This document shows positions 1-12,086 of a DNA stretch of 64,000 nt, piece by piece; position 1 is the stretch's first letter, and each line of letters begins with the position of its first letter. The notes beneath the pieces are model-generated. The model was not told the origin of the DNA. It searched no databases and worked only from the letters and a program-made list of their open reading frames with translations. Source of the DNA: Owenia fusiformis (taxonomy: Eukaryota; Annelida; Polychaeta; Sabellida; Oweniidae); the NCBI GenBank assembly GCA_903813345.2, contig CAIIXF020000005.1, forward strand, positions 23,191,375-23,255,374. Reading direction: 5' to 3'. The translations under genes were made by a program, and so were the position numbers.

Positions 1-87
1 TTATATGAAATATCATACCTTGAAACAATTTACAAGATCCTTTTTTAAAACTATGGAAATGGAGTTGATACAATTTCCCACCGGAAT

Positions 88-1892
88 AACAGCTTATTTC
101 TAATTTCAAATTGTCATATCTGATATCAACTGTTTCAACCAATCAACTCTCTAAGAATTGGTCATGTGACTTGCAAAACTTGGAGTTATAACAATCTTGT
201 ATTAAAACAAAGTATGCCAATATGCATGTTATTGTATCTAGAATGAAAAATAATGTTTTGCTTTGTAAAAAAATCTTCAAAAACCAAAGAATATTATTTA
301 ATAAAATAAAGAAAATTCAATTTATAAAACTTTAAAATCAATTTCTCAAATAAGTACAATTATTTCTTAATTTTGGAATCTCAGGACACCCTTCAAAAAG
401 AATTTATTGCCTTTGAAACTAAGGCAGAAGTACAATGCATTGAAACCAATGATGCCATTACGGTCCCCCACATATTTCCCTCGGTATAAACCCTGTAGCC
501 TAAACCTCCCAGCACATTACAATGTAGCCCCTAAGGGCCGGTCCGCTGGTCATTATCAGGTTATTTTTGATACAGACCAGTTGATTTTTTCACTGGGTAT
601 AGGAGAATAAAATTGCAACTGGTCCGTAATTCCATTTTGACCAGCAGGTTTCAGATCCTTAGGGCCTAAGACATAACCAATTTTTATTACATGCACATGG
701 AAGAAATTTGAAAATAGAAAAATAATTTCTAATTCATTTTAGATTAATGAAAGTGATGAAACCTCGATTTAGGTAATCACATTTTGTTCATTGGGATGCG
801 GCTATCATTATCCATTCATTGTCTGTTGTTTGCTACCCTGTGGAGTACAATTGGGAATTGAAGCAATTGTAGAAGTGGAGACTAAGAGTGGCTCTTTGTA
901 AAGAAATTGAACCAATTTGTTACTTTTCCAAAATAAAATGTAGATGATCTAAAAACAATGATCCCAAAAATGCAAAAGAAAGGACAAATCTGAAAAACAT
1001 ACTAGTAATAAAATAACTAAAAAGATCCCAGATGTTCAGTGAAAAGCGCAAAGTAAATCATAGATGAAGAGAAAATAAAATAAGTATACTAACATAAAGA
1101 TAACTCCTTATTGATATAGTGTATGGTCAGTAAAAGTTAAAGCTAGTTTAAATAGATTAAGCTTTTTTCCACAAACTACAAAACATCATTTTGAAAGAGA
1201 TTTCAATAGTATACAGACAGTGATTGCCTTTGAGCAATGTAGTGCAAAATATGACAGTTACTATTTGTTTTGATTACTATATCTAGTATATAACCTATTA
1301 TTATGTACTCTATTTGAAAAAACAAATAAGTAGTCTTTCATTTTCAACATTTAATGATGACAGCTTCGTATATGCATTTCTATTGCATTTGGCCATTCAA
1401 ACCCCTATAAGACCTGGTAGCAGGGAAGATAAAGGGTACTTTTGACTGCTCACATGATCTAATTAACTGGTCATTTGTACTTTTCATCTTCCCTGGTAGT
1501 AAGGATTTAGGTTTTCGAGGAAATTAGTAATTCTATTTCATATCATGTGGCCATGAATAATCCAATGAGCATCCATAATACAAAGAGTAATTGAGGACAT
1601 ATAATTTGAATATGCATGGGATTACACATACTGTATCATTTTATTTTTTTGATCTACTTGTAATAGTTCTAAAACTAAAACATGAAAGGCCAGGCATGCA
1701 AACTGGCATAGTATTGTGTTACAAAACATTATTTCATTCTAGATACAATAACATGCATATTGGCATACTTCGTTTTAATATAAGATTGTTATAACTCCAA
1801 GTTTTGCAAGTCACATGACCAATTCTTAGAGAGTTGATTGGTTGAAACAGTTGATATCAGATATGACAATTTGAAATTAGAAATAAGCTGTT
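88..1892. mobile_element. Non-autonomous DNA element with ~170-bp terminal inverted repeats
   Basis: Positions 88-260 reappear as a near-perfect reverse complement at 1722-1892, so the arms are about 172 bp and enclose about 1.46 kb. The arms share long identical stretches, for example around AGAATTGGTCATGTGACTTG. The 9-mer TACAATTTC lies just outside both ends in direct orientation (69-77 and 1906-1914) and could be a decayed target duplication, although it is offset 10-13 bp from the arm ends. The interior has no open frame longer than 67 codons and no transposase motif, so I read it as a deletion derivative or large MITE of unknown superfamily. Confidence 0.75.
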
Positions 1893-4326
1893 TGTCTGGA
1901 GATGGTACAATTTCACACTGAATTCTAGCTTAATGAGAGGGAATTGAGATGGGGCATGTATCTGAGATGAAAGCCTGTGTTTCAAATAGTAAAATTCCAT
2001 GTCTATCTCAATTTTTTTGAAAATGGCAGTTAGTACAAAGTTATTCTCACGCGACGATGTATTAAGACCAAAAAGCGAGTCAGTGTTCGATGCAATATTT
2101 CTTTATTCTATGCATGCTGCGATCAACTGAGCTCTATTATTTATCTGTTTTATTCTCTTCTATATTTAACAATGGGTTTTTATTCCTGCCTGTCCAATAT
2201 CGATTAACAGTTTAATATTAAGTTAAGTCACTTTTGACTCATAAGAATCCCGAGAATGAAAGCACATTGTAAAAGTTACAATTTCAGAATGAAATGAGCG
2301 AAATACGCAAACGAATTAAGTCATTTTAGTTCAACAATCCCAAAATGAATGAAATCTAATAACAAAGGTGTTGCAATATACTCCAGCTCATAGAGAAATA
2401 TGATGAAATCATAGTGGCCAAGTGATATTCTTTAGCATGGATAAAGCTTGCTTTGGTAAACAATGCTCGTGTTTAACTATTTCTCGAATTTCAAAATCTT
2501 ATTATTGAGTAAGGGGTTAGGAACCCATATGTTAATGGTTGTACCCTTGGACTTGGAAACAATCAACTGAGTTGAGACGAAGAACGACAAAATTGAGCAA
2601 ATGTCATGATTAAATTTGTAAACTCTAGCATAAATGCCTTTGTAGTTTTACGTGTAATCGTATGTTTCATGTGTTTGTATCATAGTTTATTGAATCTGAT
2701 TCGTGAATGGTTGCGTTTGCTAGATTTCAAACCTCATTCGCCCTCATTTAAATCGCGTCGACAATAAACAAAATCAAACCATATTTGTGACCTTTGTGTC
2801 ACTTACGTAAGGAATGTGTTAACCTACCAAACAACCAGAAAGCATTACCATACATTGCCAATATATTGATAATTGAAACACTGATCTGCACACAACTTGA
2901 TATTTGAACTAATATTCAACGTTTACGAACATGTTCTATTTGATAAATTCCCGGTAGGTTCCCGGTAAGTAGGCTACTAGCTCTTATAACATCTCTCTTA
3001 TACGTTTGACGAGAGACACTAAAGATTTGTGAAGAACGACAAGCAATATCCGATCATTTTTCTTATAACTTCTTGTGTGCTTATGATGTTAAGATAAATA
3101 TTTGACTTGTAAACGTACGGATTAATAATACGCCCTGACTTCCTATTACCCTATTGGGTAAAAAAAATCGTCGAGGTGTTAACGTCAATTCATTCATACT
3201 TTTTATATTTTATATAATACCATGTCAGGCTGAAGAAATGAAAGTTTCTAGCATAGAATTAACTTTTTGGGCTTGGGATCTAACATCGTAGATACAGTAC
3301 ATCAAGGATTTTGTAGGACCATACAACTGTTAGATTTTTGGTCAGTCACCCTAATTTTGACCGTCGCCTTTATAGTACTAATCCAGTATACATTGAACCT
3401 ATTACCTAAGCCCCCATTTGAGTTCTAATTATGGATATATAATCCAGAACCAAGTATCGATATGCATATATAGTCCATGAAGTAGAGAAGCTTTGTTGTA
3501 TGCTATCCATTCAGGTATATATGACAAGAGAACCCATTCGACTTTCACATACTCATTTCCGAGTCTGTTTGGAATAAACTACATCGTGGCCATGCTTGAA
3601 ATGCAAAATAGAGTAGAAATTCACAAAATCAGCAAATAATCAAAAACGCATTCATTACGTGCATACTCTTTATTATATTGAAACATGATTATTAAGCACG
3701 ATTCTTCTAATGTTGAAAGAGAAATGTGAAAAGATGTGAAAAGGTAGACGATATTTGTAGTACGGGATAAACACGATGCGATCCACTTTACATGATGGAC
3801 TCTTTGACGGCACCAATCGATCTAAGGAACTGACATTTCCATAAAAGGAATATTTGTAGAAGAATTGTAAGTGAGAAAGTGAGAAAATAATGAAACGTAT
3901 ACTTATGTAATGATTCTTTGCATCCGGCTAATTAATTAAAGATGAGAGTAGCAGTGGGAAATGGAAATCTTTGATTGGTTATTTAGAATTTCAATTAATT
4001 TAATTGATCAGTCGATAAACCAAAATTTATTGTGCCTACATGTATTGTCTTAAGTCAACTTTATATACCGAAGGCATTCTTATGAATAACGATTTGCATT
4101 TGGTGTAACTGGTTGACTTTTAAAAACCATCAGCCCATCAGAATGAATATGTTTTGCAAAATGAACTTGTGCAATATGCACAAATTCATGTTTGGTTATT
4201 GTTTGAAGTGATAGCTTCAATGATATTGATTCGCAAACCAGTGTTATCTGTCTTAACACCAACGATGCGTTTTGATATGAGGTATAGAATACATTTCAAT
4301 GAGAAAATGCGCCGCTCGTGTACACT
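1893..4326. other. Intergenic, no gene recognised
   Basis: AT-rich sequence with no open frame above about 60 codons and no recognisable protein, RNA gene or clear repeat. It may be intergenic or lie within a very long intron. Confidence 0.6.
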
Positions 4327-4791
4327 GTTATAAAGACTTTACATCTAGTAACAAAATGGATGAACTTCCGCCAGAAGAAATTCTTATTTTCCTAATTTTC
4401 ACGAAGACGGAGGTCGATTAGTATATTTACCCGTATGTTAATAGTACCATCCGGTTACAGTCACGAGTATATACATCAAGGGTTCCAATGATCGAGTGAG
4501 AATTCCTCACTTCAGCAACCAGCACGTTAATATACTATAACACAACGCAACCAGGACGTTATGAAATTCACCAGATAATGCCTTGGTTGCTGAAGTGAGG
4601 AATTCTCACTCGATTATTTGAGCTGCTGAAAATGTTTGCTCGTGCCTGACTAGGTTTTCAGTAACCGGATGTTACCATTAACAAATGGGTAAATCATTTG
4701 GATGCAACTCAACCTTCTACTTGGTGAAAACGATGAAAATAAAGAAATCCTCCGACGGTTCAGTTCATCCATTTTGTAACGTCTTTATAAC
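4327..4791. mobile_element. Foldback MITE, 465 bp, nested inverted repeats
   Basis: The ends are inverted: GTTATAAAGAC at 4327 against GTCTTTATAAC at 4781-4791. The arms stay complementary inward through several blocks: the ACAAAATGGATGAACTT type block, the block at about 4427-4458 against 4662-4694, and an inner block of about 31 nt at about 4490-4520 against 4581-4612 containing GTGAGGAATTCTCAC. The whole unit can fold into one long hairpin. A related copy of one arm is at 17,779. No coding capacity was seen. Confidence 0.75.
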
Positions 4792-4880
4792 CAGGTGGGG
4801 ATCAGTGATGTATAACTCATGTTTCTCTAACACATCCCAATTTGTTATAGTGGGGGGGGTGTATAGGGGGTCTTGGATAT

Positions 4881-4990
4881 CATATACAATATTTTTCAGC
4901 TCTCTTATACCATATACAATATTTTTTCACCCCTTTTATACCATATACAATATTTTTCACAGCTCTTATACCATATACAATATTTTACAA
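4881..4990. repeat. Four-unit tandem repeat, ~30 bp period
   Basis: CATATACAATATTT starts at 4881, 4911, 4942 and 4972, so the period is 30-31 bp, with CTCTTATAC-like spacers. A run of eight or nine Gs lies just upstream, near 4853-4860. It creates a small open frame that I regard as chance. Confidence 0.85.
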
Positions 4991-4991
4991 A

Positions 4992-6186
4992 AGTTTAGGT
5001 GAAATACAATATACGATAATTTTGAAACTACTGTGTTGATCGAATATTTGATATTTATAAGGAAATAATATAAGGAGAGAATCCATATGTACTACAGTAA
5101 ATGTATCATTATAAGGCAAATAGACCCCACATACTTACCACAATGATTTCATTTATTACATTATGACTGAGACACCATTCGGGTACATCCGCATCAGAAA
5201 TTCTGTGACCACTTTTTATTTTCAGGTAAACACGTTGATTTAAAACATATTTATAGTATAAGATTCTTGACTTCTCTTTAGTGATTTCACAATCTACTTT
5301 GACCAAAACATTAACTTGACATTTCTGCAATTGGCTAAAGCCAGTATCTGCTATTCTTACTTATTTTCTTTTTTTACTCAAAATCAACTTGATTTTTTAT
5401 GCTTACCAACCAGCAATACCTTAAATAAACACTTGTCTGTTAGATACTGCACTACTACTACTACCTGCATACACTTTTCTATCATTTTGTAAAACGATTA
5501 CCAAGATGTTGGAGTTGAATGTGATGCTGGTTAAAAACAGATTAAGTCTCAAGGTCTTGTGTTGCCCATCTTGATATCTCTACTTTGTTTTTATCTCTGC
5601 CCTTGTTTCACACCTTGTACAATCTGACATTCCAATCCAAGACCTAAACAAACTAGAAACACGTGTTTCTGGCCTCAGCAACCTGGAGTTACACATGTTG
5701 ATAAAATCTACCACATGTGTTTTCTCAAATTTATTTACATATACAATGGTCTCGACTGTGTGATTCTCATTTTTATTCTTATACTTGTTATGAAAAAAAT
5801 TCAACTGAAGAAATAAGTATGCGTATAGCTAGGAATTCCAAGGAATGATGATCTCATTCACGTATGATCTTTATAAGCCTTAGCTATTTATTCAGGGTTA
5901 TATTTTGGCCTTCTCTAAAACCGAAACACCGAAGTAGTAACGAACGACCAATATTTGGACCATGATACCATGATTCAGTGAGCCCAGTGATAACATGAAA
6001 GCAATGACACCACAAATTAGTGATACCTCCTGTTTATGGATGTGACCCTTGGCACGTGGTCACAATACTGTTGCATTGCAAGTGCAGTAGGCAGGTAATT
6101 CAAATGGTACCATTGTATGGTGTTTAAGCTGCTTCTTTATACGGTACATTAAATATTCCATAAATCCCAAATAAAACAAACAATTC
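4992..6186. other. Intergenic, no gene recognised
   Basis: AT-rich, with no frame above 75 codons, and no protein family, RNA gene or clear inverted repeat seen. Confidence 0.6.
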
Positions 6187-6802
6187 TACGCTCGCCGTAG
6201 AATTTCTGCGGTCGGATACTTTTGCAGTCACATTTCCTACGGCAGCCGCACGGCGAATTTTGAATTTCTATCGATAAACGTTAATGTGTATTTCTATTTA
6301 ATTTAAATCAGTACAATTTATAAATAATATTTATAGTGCTAGGGTCAAATAAAAAGAGTTAAGTGATACGTTGACCAATAGTAACTTAATCTTTTGTAAT
6401 ATAGGTTGCTGTGGTATCAGTGATCTTACATCAAAAACTATACCTATTACTTTGTGTTCACAGCAAAGATATGCCAGCAACTGGAAAACTGTTTCCCGAA
6501 TGTACATAACCTATCAAAACAATACGACAGATAAAGTCGTAAACCCAACGTGCGTCCACCATGGGACCGTTCTGCAATCTGGCAATGACCTGTTGATTTC
6601 TACGGGGACCGCAAAAATGAACAAATATTATAACTCCAAGTTATACCTTCTACTACTACCCTGCGGCCTATAAACAACTGGATACGCCGTACAGAGACCG
6701 CAAGGCGATCGTAGTTTTCCTACGCTCGCCGCAGAAAATCACTGATTTAATTGATCTGCGGTCGACTTACGGCCGCCGTACAACAAATGTGACTGGTGTG
6801 TT
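6187..6802. mobile_element. MITE-like element, copy A of the TGTGACTGGGGTG family
   Basis: This region is homologous, in reverse orientation, to 41,445-41,986. Shared landmarks include CTCGCCGTAGAATTTCTGCG (reverse complement in the other copy), a GGTTGCTGTGG block, a TGTGTTCACAGCA block and ACGGGGACCGCA. The ends carry CTACGGCG-type motifs and finish in AATGTGACTGGTGTGTT. The 100-codon open frame inside lies wholly within repeat sequence and is not credible as a gene. The internal region is richer in CpG than its flanks. Confidence 0.7.
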
Positions 6803-6916
6803 AAGAGTTTCATTCGTTCTTTGTGTTGGCATTCACATTTGATATTTATACATGTATTTGTTTGATGCGGCGAATCAATTTGTTTTCCTTAAGTATAATT
6901 CAATTAATTATTTGTA

Positions 6917-7140
6917 CATTCGGTATTTAAGTTATTTATATTCGGTAAATACCGAATGCAACATTCGATAAATTTCGTTATTTTTCGATACTTTACGAGA
7001 CTTTCAGTCACGTGAAATATTTGAACGATGTAGAATAGCTGCGCGGCCATTTTGCAAATCTCGAGGTCACGTGACAAAAATATCGAACAACAACGAAAGT
7101 TATCGAATATTACTAAGTTTATTGCATTCGGTAAATAGCA
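6917..7140. repeat. Small foldback repeat built of CATTCGGTA / ATTCGATA motifs
   Basis: CATTCGGTATTT at about 6917 pairs with AAATACCGAATG about 20 bp on. The next block, about 6963-6990, is inverted at about 7080-7108 with about 24 of 27 positions matching. CATTCGGTAAATA recurs near 7126. Two CACGTG hexamers sit between the arms. It looks like a small non-autonomous element; exact ends are uncertain. Confidence 0.55.
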
Positions 7141-9097
7141 AATTACCTTTTGGTAAAATACATTAACTATGTCATAGAAAAATAAACCATTTGGTAAATA
7201 TAGGCAAACTTATTTCGGTAGGGTTCAAATAGAAATTCAATATTGTGCATATAATGTGTTACTCTTAAGGAATACCATAACAATCTACGCAAAAAAACAC
7301 ATCAATTTAATTTAATGCACATAGTATTAAGTGATTGGCATTTTGAAAACCTAATTTGCTGTAACAAACATATAAACGTTTTTACCGAAAAGAAAAATGA
7401 TTTAGCGAAAATAACTATTTTCATATATGAATGCCATACCATTGTATCATTGAAAAATAAATTTCATAAAAACTCCACAAGGATGAGTATATCGCCACAA
7501 TATCCTCCGCACTATATTGAATTTCCGGAATATATCGTGGCGATATCCTCCAGTAATTCATTTCGCCAATAGCTATCAAATTTATTTTTTAATGTTATTA
7601 TACATTTAGTACACCGAGTGTACGATAAAACGTGATAGCAATATATGATTTGGCCTTATTTGACACCTGATCACATTCTGAAAAAGGCGGGCCAAGAGTG
7701 GTTAGCTTGAATCATACAGGGACCATACAGAATTCATATGTGCATATGAATCCTGCCTCTGGGCTTCTGAGGTTTGATTCACGTTTATGTTGTTAATAGT
7801 ATCGTGGTCCCATGCTCCCGTGCTTGTACTTAACTATATTCTCGGTGACTTCCCATACAATTTTCAAACACCTTTGTAATTCCCCTGTTGTTGTAGAATT
7901 ATCACAAATGGCTCTTTCATTCTCATCTTTCAAGTGCACGATTAGCCAATCTAAACTTACCATATGTTTTCACATTTCAAATAGTTTAATCTTGGTATAA
8001 CTGATATGTTTTATACAATCCTACTTAGGATGTCAATTTTATCTGACATCATTGGATTCAGCTGATATCAGCGAATGGGCAATTTTCTGATACGTGACTT
8101 TGACTAAACGAAGGAAATTGATGGTCTCGGCGAAAGAAAAAACGTAACCGAGACAGTTCTCTCTATTTGTTTTTCATATTCTCTACGTAAATCTCGAGCA
8201 GTACAGTTAAGGGCACAACGAGTGAAAATTTCTTATCTAAAATGATTATTTCATTTCATTTTTCTTTGTAATGGATATTATAATTCATTGTACATTGTTC
8301 TGAAACCATATTTGGTAAAATGCATGTAATAGTTGAAGATACACGAATGGAAATTTACTCATTGGACATCTACTATCATTTTAAATGTTTTTCTACTCAT
8401 ATTTCATTAAAACGATACGTGTACAAACGTGTACATGTTTTTATTATTTATTAATTACGAATTTCCTTGATTTTGTGTCAAAATATGTTTCCAGATTCCT
8501 GAAGGATATATTTAGGTTTTAATTGAGATTAGTATTTGTCAAACTGTATGTACAAAAACGAACCTTACAGACATCAAAGAACTTTACAATGATAGATGGT
8601 ACTGACTGACTTCATTAACCTTATATTCTGAATTAAGGTCGTTCTGCCTCATTCACTTCTAGTTGTCTTCTCACTGACTGTTATCTAATACGAAACCTAT
8701 AAATCTCTCATACATTCACTAGCCGTACCACCTAATCCAGCAAGGCATTACGTGCATTTAACAGTTGCAATCGTCGCCTTTCCACTAGGTTTCTGTAGGT
8801 CTAAAAGGTGAACGAAAAATTGTGAATATTACATTCCATTGCTTCATTACATCTTTCTGTATTCCAACCAACATTATACTTCTGGAGAGGAACCTATAGT
8901 AAGAGTGTCACAATGGTTACTTTTACGATTTAACTGAGATTTTACTTGAAACAAAAACTGTTCCTGGCAGGTCAATTCTCCTTACCAACATTTGGAAACT
9001 TTGAAATGCTTTGCTTTAAAGGAGTGTACACATGAATGCAAAGGATTGAACACTATACCAAGCACTAGTTCACTGCTAAAGTCCATATCAATAATAC

Positions 9098-9171
9098 CCT
9101 TTACATTCGTTCGACTTCACTTCTTAAAAGAGAGCTTCGTCTTCGGTGTTTATTACTAGACTCTGCGCGCA
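9098..9171 (+). repeat. Dispersed ~75-bp repeat, copy 1 (ACTAGACTCTGCGCGCAG core)
   Basis: CCCTTTACATTCGTTCGACT followed by ACTAGACTCTGCGCGCAG. Two further copies are at about 23,446-23,496 (plus, internally shortened) and 63,809-63,882 (minus). CTGCGCGCAG is itself a palindrome. I do not recognise the family; it may be the end of a longer mobile element. Confidence 0.6.
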
Positions 9172-12086
9172 GAAAATATCAATTATTTCATCTCGAGGCA
9201 AATATGTTATTATTCAAGTCATTGAAAAAGCATTTACAATTCACTTCTTTCAACTAAGGTGTGAATTCTCTGTGTAAATATTGACTTAAAAAGTACCATT
9301 GTTGACTGGAATATACTGCATCATGATAAGGAAAACTCATTTACACATTTCAGTATCAATATCCGATGTTTTTAAGTAGTTTTTTTCAAATGCTGGGTAA
9401 CAGTATATAATCAAAATAAAAGGTCAATTATATTCGCTTAATGATAGTGGACTGAAGCGCAAAACGGCTCTTATGTGTGCTTTTGCTGAATCAATCAAAG
9501 TGTCGTTTCTTATAATTTCTTTTTCTCAGATATCGTTATTATATTTAGACAGGCAATTTTGTCTATAATACTGCAAAGTAGCCCATTTATATACTTATTT
9601 TTGGACTAAAACTCTCATAAAATACAAAATAATGGTTTTTCTGATTCAGAAGATGTTTAAAGAGACAGACTAACCTTGTTTCAAAAAAGAAATGTTTGTA
9701 GATGCGATTGCAAACAAAACCTACATTATTTTGTTCATAAACAAACTACATATATCATTCATTCGAGCTCGTTTACGTCATTTTTGTCCGCCTACAACCT
9801 ATTCTGACTAATAACGTTTTGTAGGGAATAAAAAGCTAAAAATAATGTCAAGAACAAGCTCCAACAGTTACATATTACAGATTATATTTTACTCTCTCTT
9901 CTCCTCGTTCCAATCAAGAATACAATGGACCCGATTTTCCAGGTGAATATCTTAAATCAAAAATAAAGGTGTAAAGTAGGATTTAAGCTTGAGCTTCGAG
10001 AGAATCCGGAAATTATTCCACTGATTTAAAGCCAGTCCGGAGTTGTCAATACTGTGTGTATTTAATCTAATGTATCTAATTTTCACGCTTTTGTTTTCGC
10101 CAACAAATATATTTGCATTGACGTTTCAATCAATTTCATTTGATTCGTCTGGCTGTCTACTCTATTTTCCCGTCTGGTGCACAGACACAAGAAAGCATGG
10201 CCATTAGGTATTTAATGCGTCGGTAGGGTTATCACGGGTTAGGGTATTTCAAGAACAACGTCGTAGATGTTTGCATATACCCTCCGACAGTCATGCAACG
10301 ACACAATCCATCTAAATATTGGACAAATGGATTTCTAATTACATACAAAGTGTGTATTGTTCCCGTCTTGCATGACGCGGGTCAATATTTATATAGATGG
10401 GATAAGTTCGGATCACCAGGCCTTGCAACGGTGAAAATTAAATCGTATTTCACTTCACAACATTGAATTAGAATAGGTTTTATGTTTTCTCATGGTTGCA
10501 GCTTTATTTTGTCTGTCCCGTATCATTTATAGAATGGGTGCCATTTTGCACAATATAATGTACTATATGTATATAATGTATTGTATATTTAATTCATTTA
10601 TCAGCCAAACAACATCCCAATCATGTTTTATCGAAACGAAAAAGTCCTACTTATAAGTTTGAAAATGTTTCAGAATTTCATATTTCCCTTCAACGCAGTG
10701 TCTTGACACATCCAAATTACATCCAAAGCGTTCTTCACCTTAATTCACAAGGTCTCAGTTGTTCCAACTTATAACACCTTTGAAGTCGAAGATAAGTGTT
10801 CTTAACAAAACATTAAATTAATACAATATAACCTCCTAATATTGTTTTGTCAAACTCACAACTAGCATATCTAGGGATATTCTGATACTAAAAGCATCTT
10901 TCTGTTTCACCTGAAACATGATCTCAGGGCTGATGTAAGAAATGAGATGTCATGGTTTATCATAATGTATCTAGGGCGTATCGTAAAAGAACAGCCTTGT
11001 AAAGAAGTACGATGAGACCGTTTCGTGGTTTTTGTAATCGAGTAAATGGAATTATCACGTGACACCAGAAGTAGTGCAAAAATGGCCTTTTCACGACTCG
11101 GCATAGTTTTGATGACATTTAAAGACATAGTTCCTCCCTCATGTGCATTATCCCATGGAAATTGGCATACCATTGCAAAGATCTTTGTTCTGTGATAAAG
11201 AATAGCTATCAAACATTGTCTGAAGAGCAAATTTAGCTCCGTAATTCTACTTTTAACATTGCGACCAAAATACAGCCATTTGGGCGATAATAGATGATTC
11301 GGAAGTTAAAATGAGTGCGTTTTTCGTGGTTTCACTTTGACCAAGCCTAGACAAAATTCGAAGTGGTAAACCTACCCCCACTTTTGACATTTTAGTTTTC
11401 GAGAAGTCATCAAGATGATATTAATGTTTAAGAAAATTCGTGTGTCTAGAAATATTAAAAAATTAGTGCCATTATGGTAGGTTTGGATGCTTTTTGCTCT
11501 CACTTTTAACCCCATTTTCACGGTTGACATGATAACTTGAAGGATTTGGTAACCATTATAACTTGATTTTTGAAGAATATCCATCTGATAGTAGTTGGGC
11601 CAAGTTTGATGGAAATGGGCCTGGTTTGATAATCTAGCAGTGAGGTTGATTGTGGCAAGCAGTAAATAGGAAAAACAATGGGGGAGTCAGACCATATACA
11701 GTTAGTATCACTTAAAAATGACTTTTTGCGAGGAAACTTTTCTGCAAGGGTTAACTAGGTCAACAGACTCAACACTAACATCAATTCCATAGCCATTTGA
11801 CATTCATTTAACACTAATATAATAACCATTTGGCCTGCAAAAGCACCGGTACCTAGGTCGTTATTCCCTATGATACTATTGATAGATTTTCACTCAAAAA
11901 TGAATTTGACATATGTGTAATCAGTTACACTAGAACCTAACATAAGCCCGGGTACATTAGAGTGGGCGCCTGATTGAAATGTGTTGTGATTGGCTGATAT
12001 TGGACACGCCTTGTATAGATATTGTGAATATGGCATATTCACCTGCAGCGCGGATAATGGCATGTCCATTTGCGGAATAATGACAT

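Larger units (their letters stand above)
6803..12086. other. Intergenic block with one small foldback, no gene recognised
   Basis: The longest open frame is 107 codons (10,907-11,230, minus) and matches nothing I know. The block contains the foldback at 6917-7140 and one copy of a dispersed repeat at about 9098-9171. A short palindromic stretch occurs at about 7487-7545 (TATCGCCAC against GTGGCGATA). No tRNA, rRNA or splice-bounded exon was identified. Confidence 0.55.

Noticed and set aside
6371-6673. 100-codon plus-strand frame
   Set aside because: It lies entirely within a MITE-like repeat that has a second copy without a matching frame.
10907-11230. 107-codon minus-strand frame
   Set aside because: No recognisable family, no splice signals used, and composition like the flanks.
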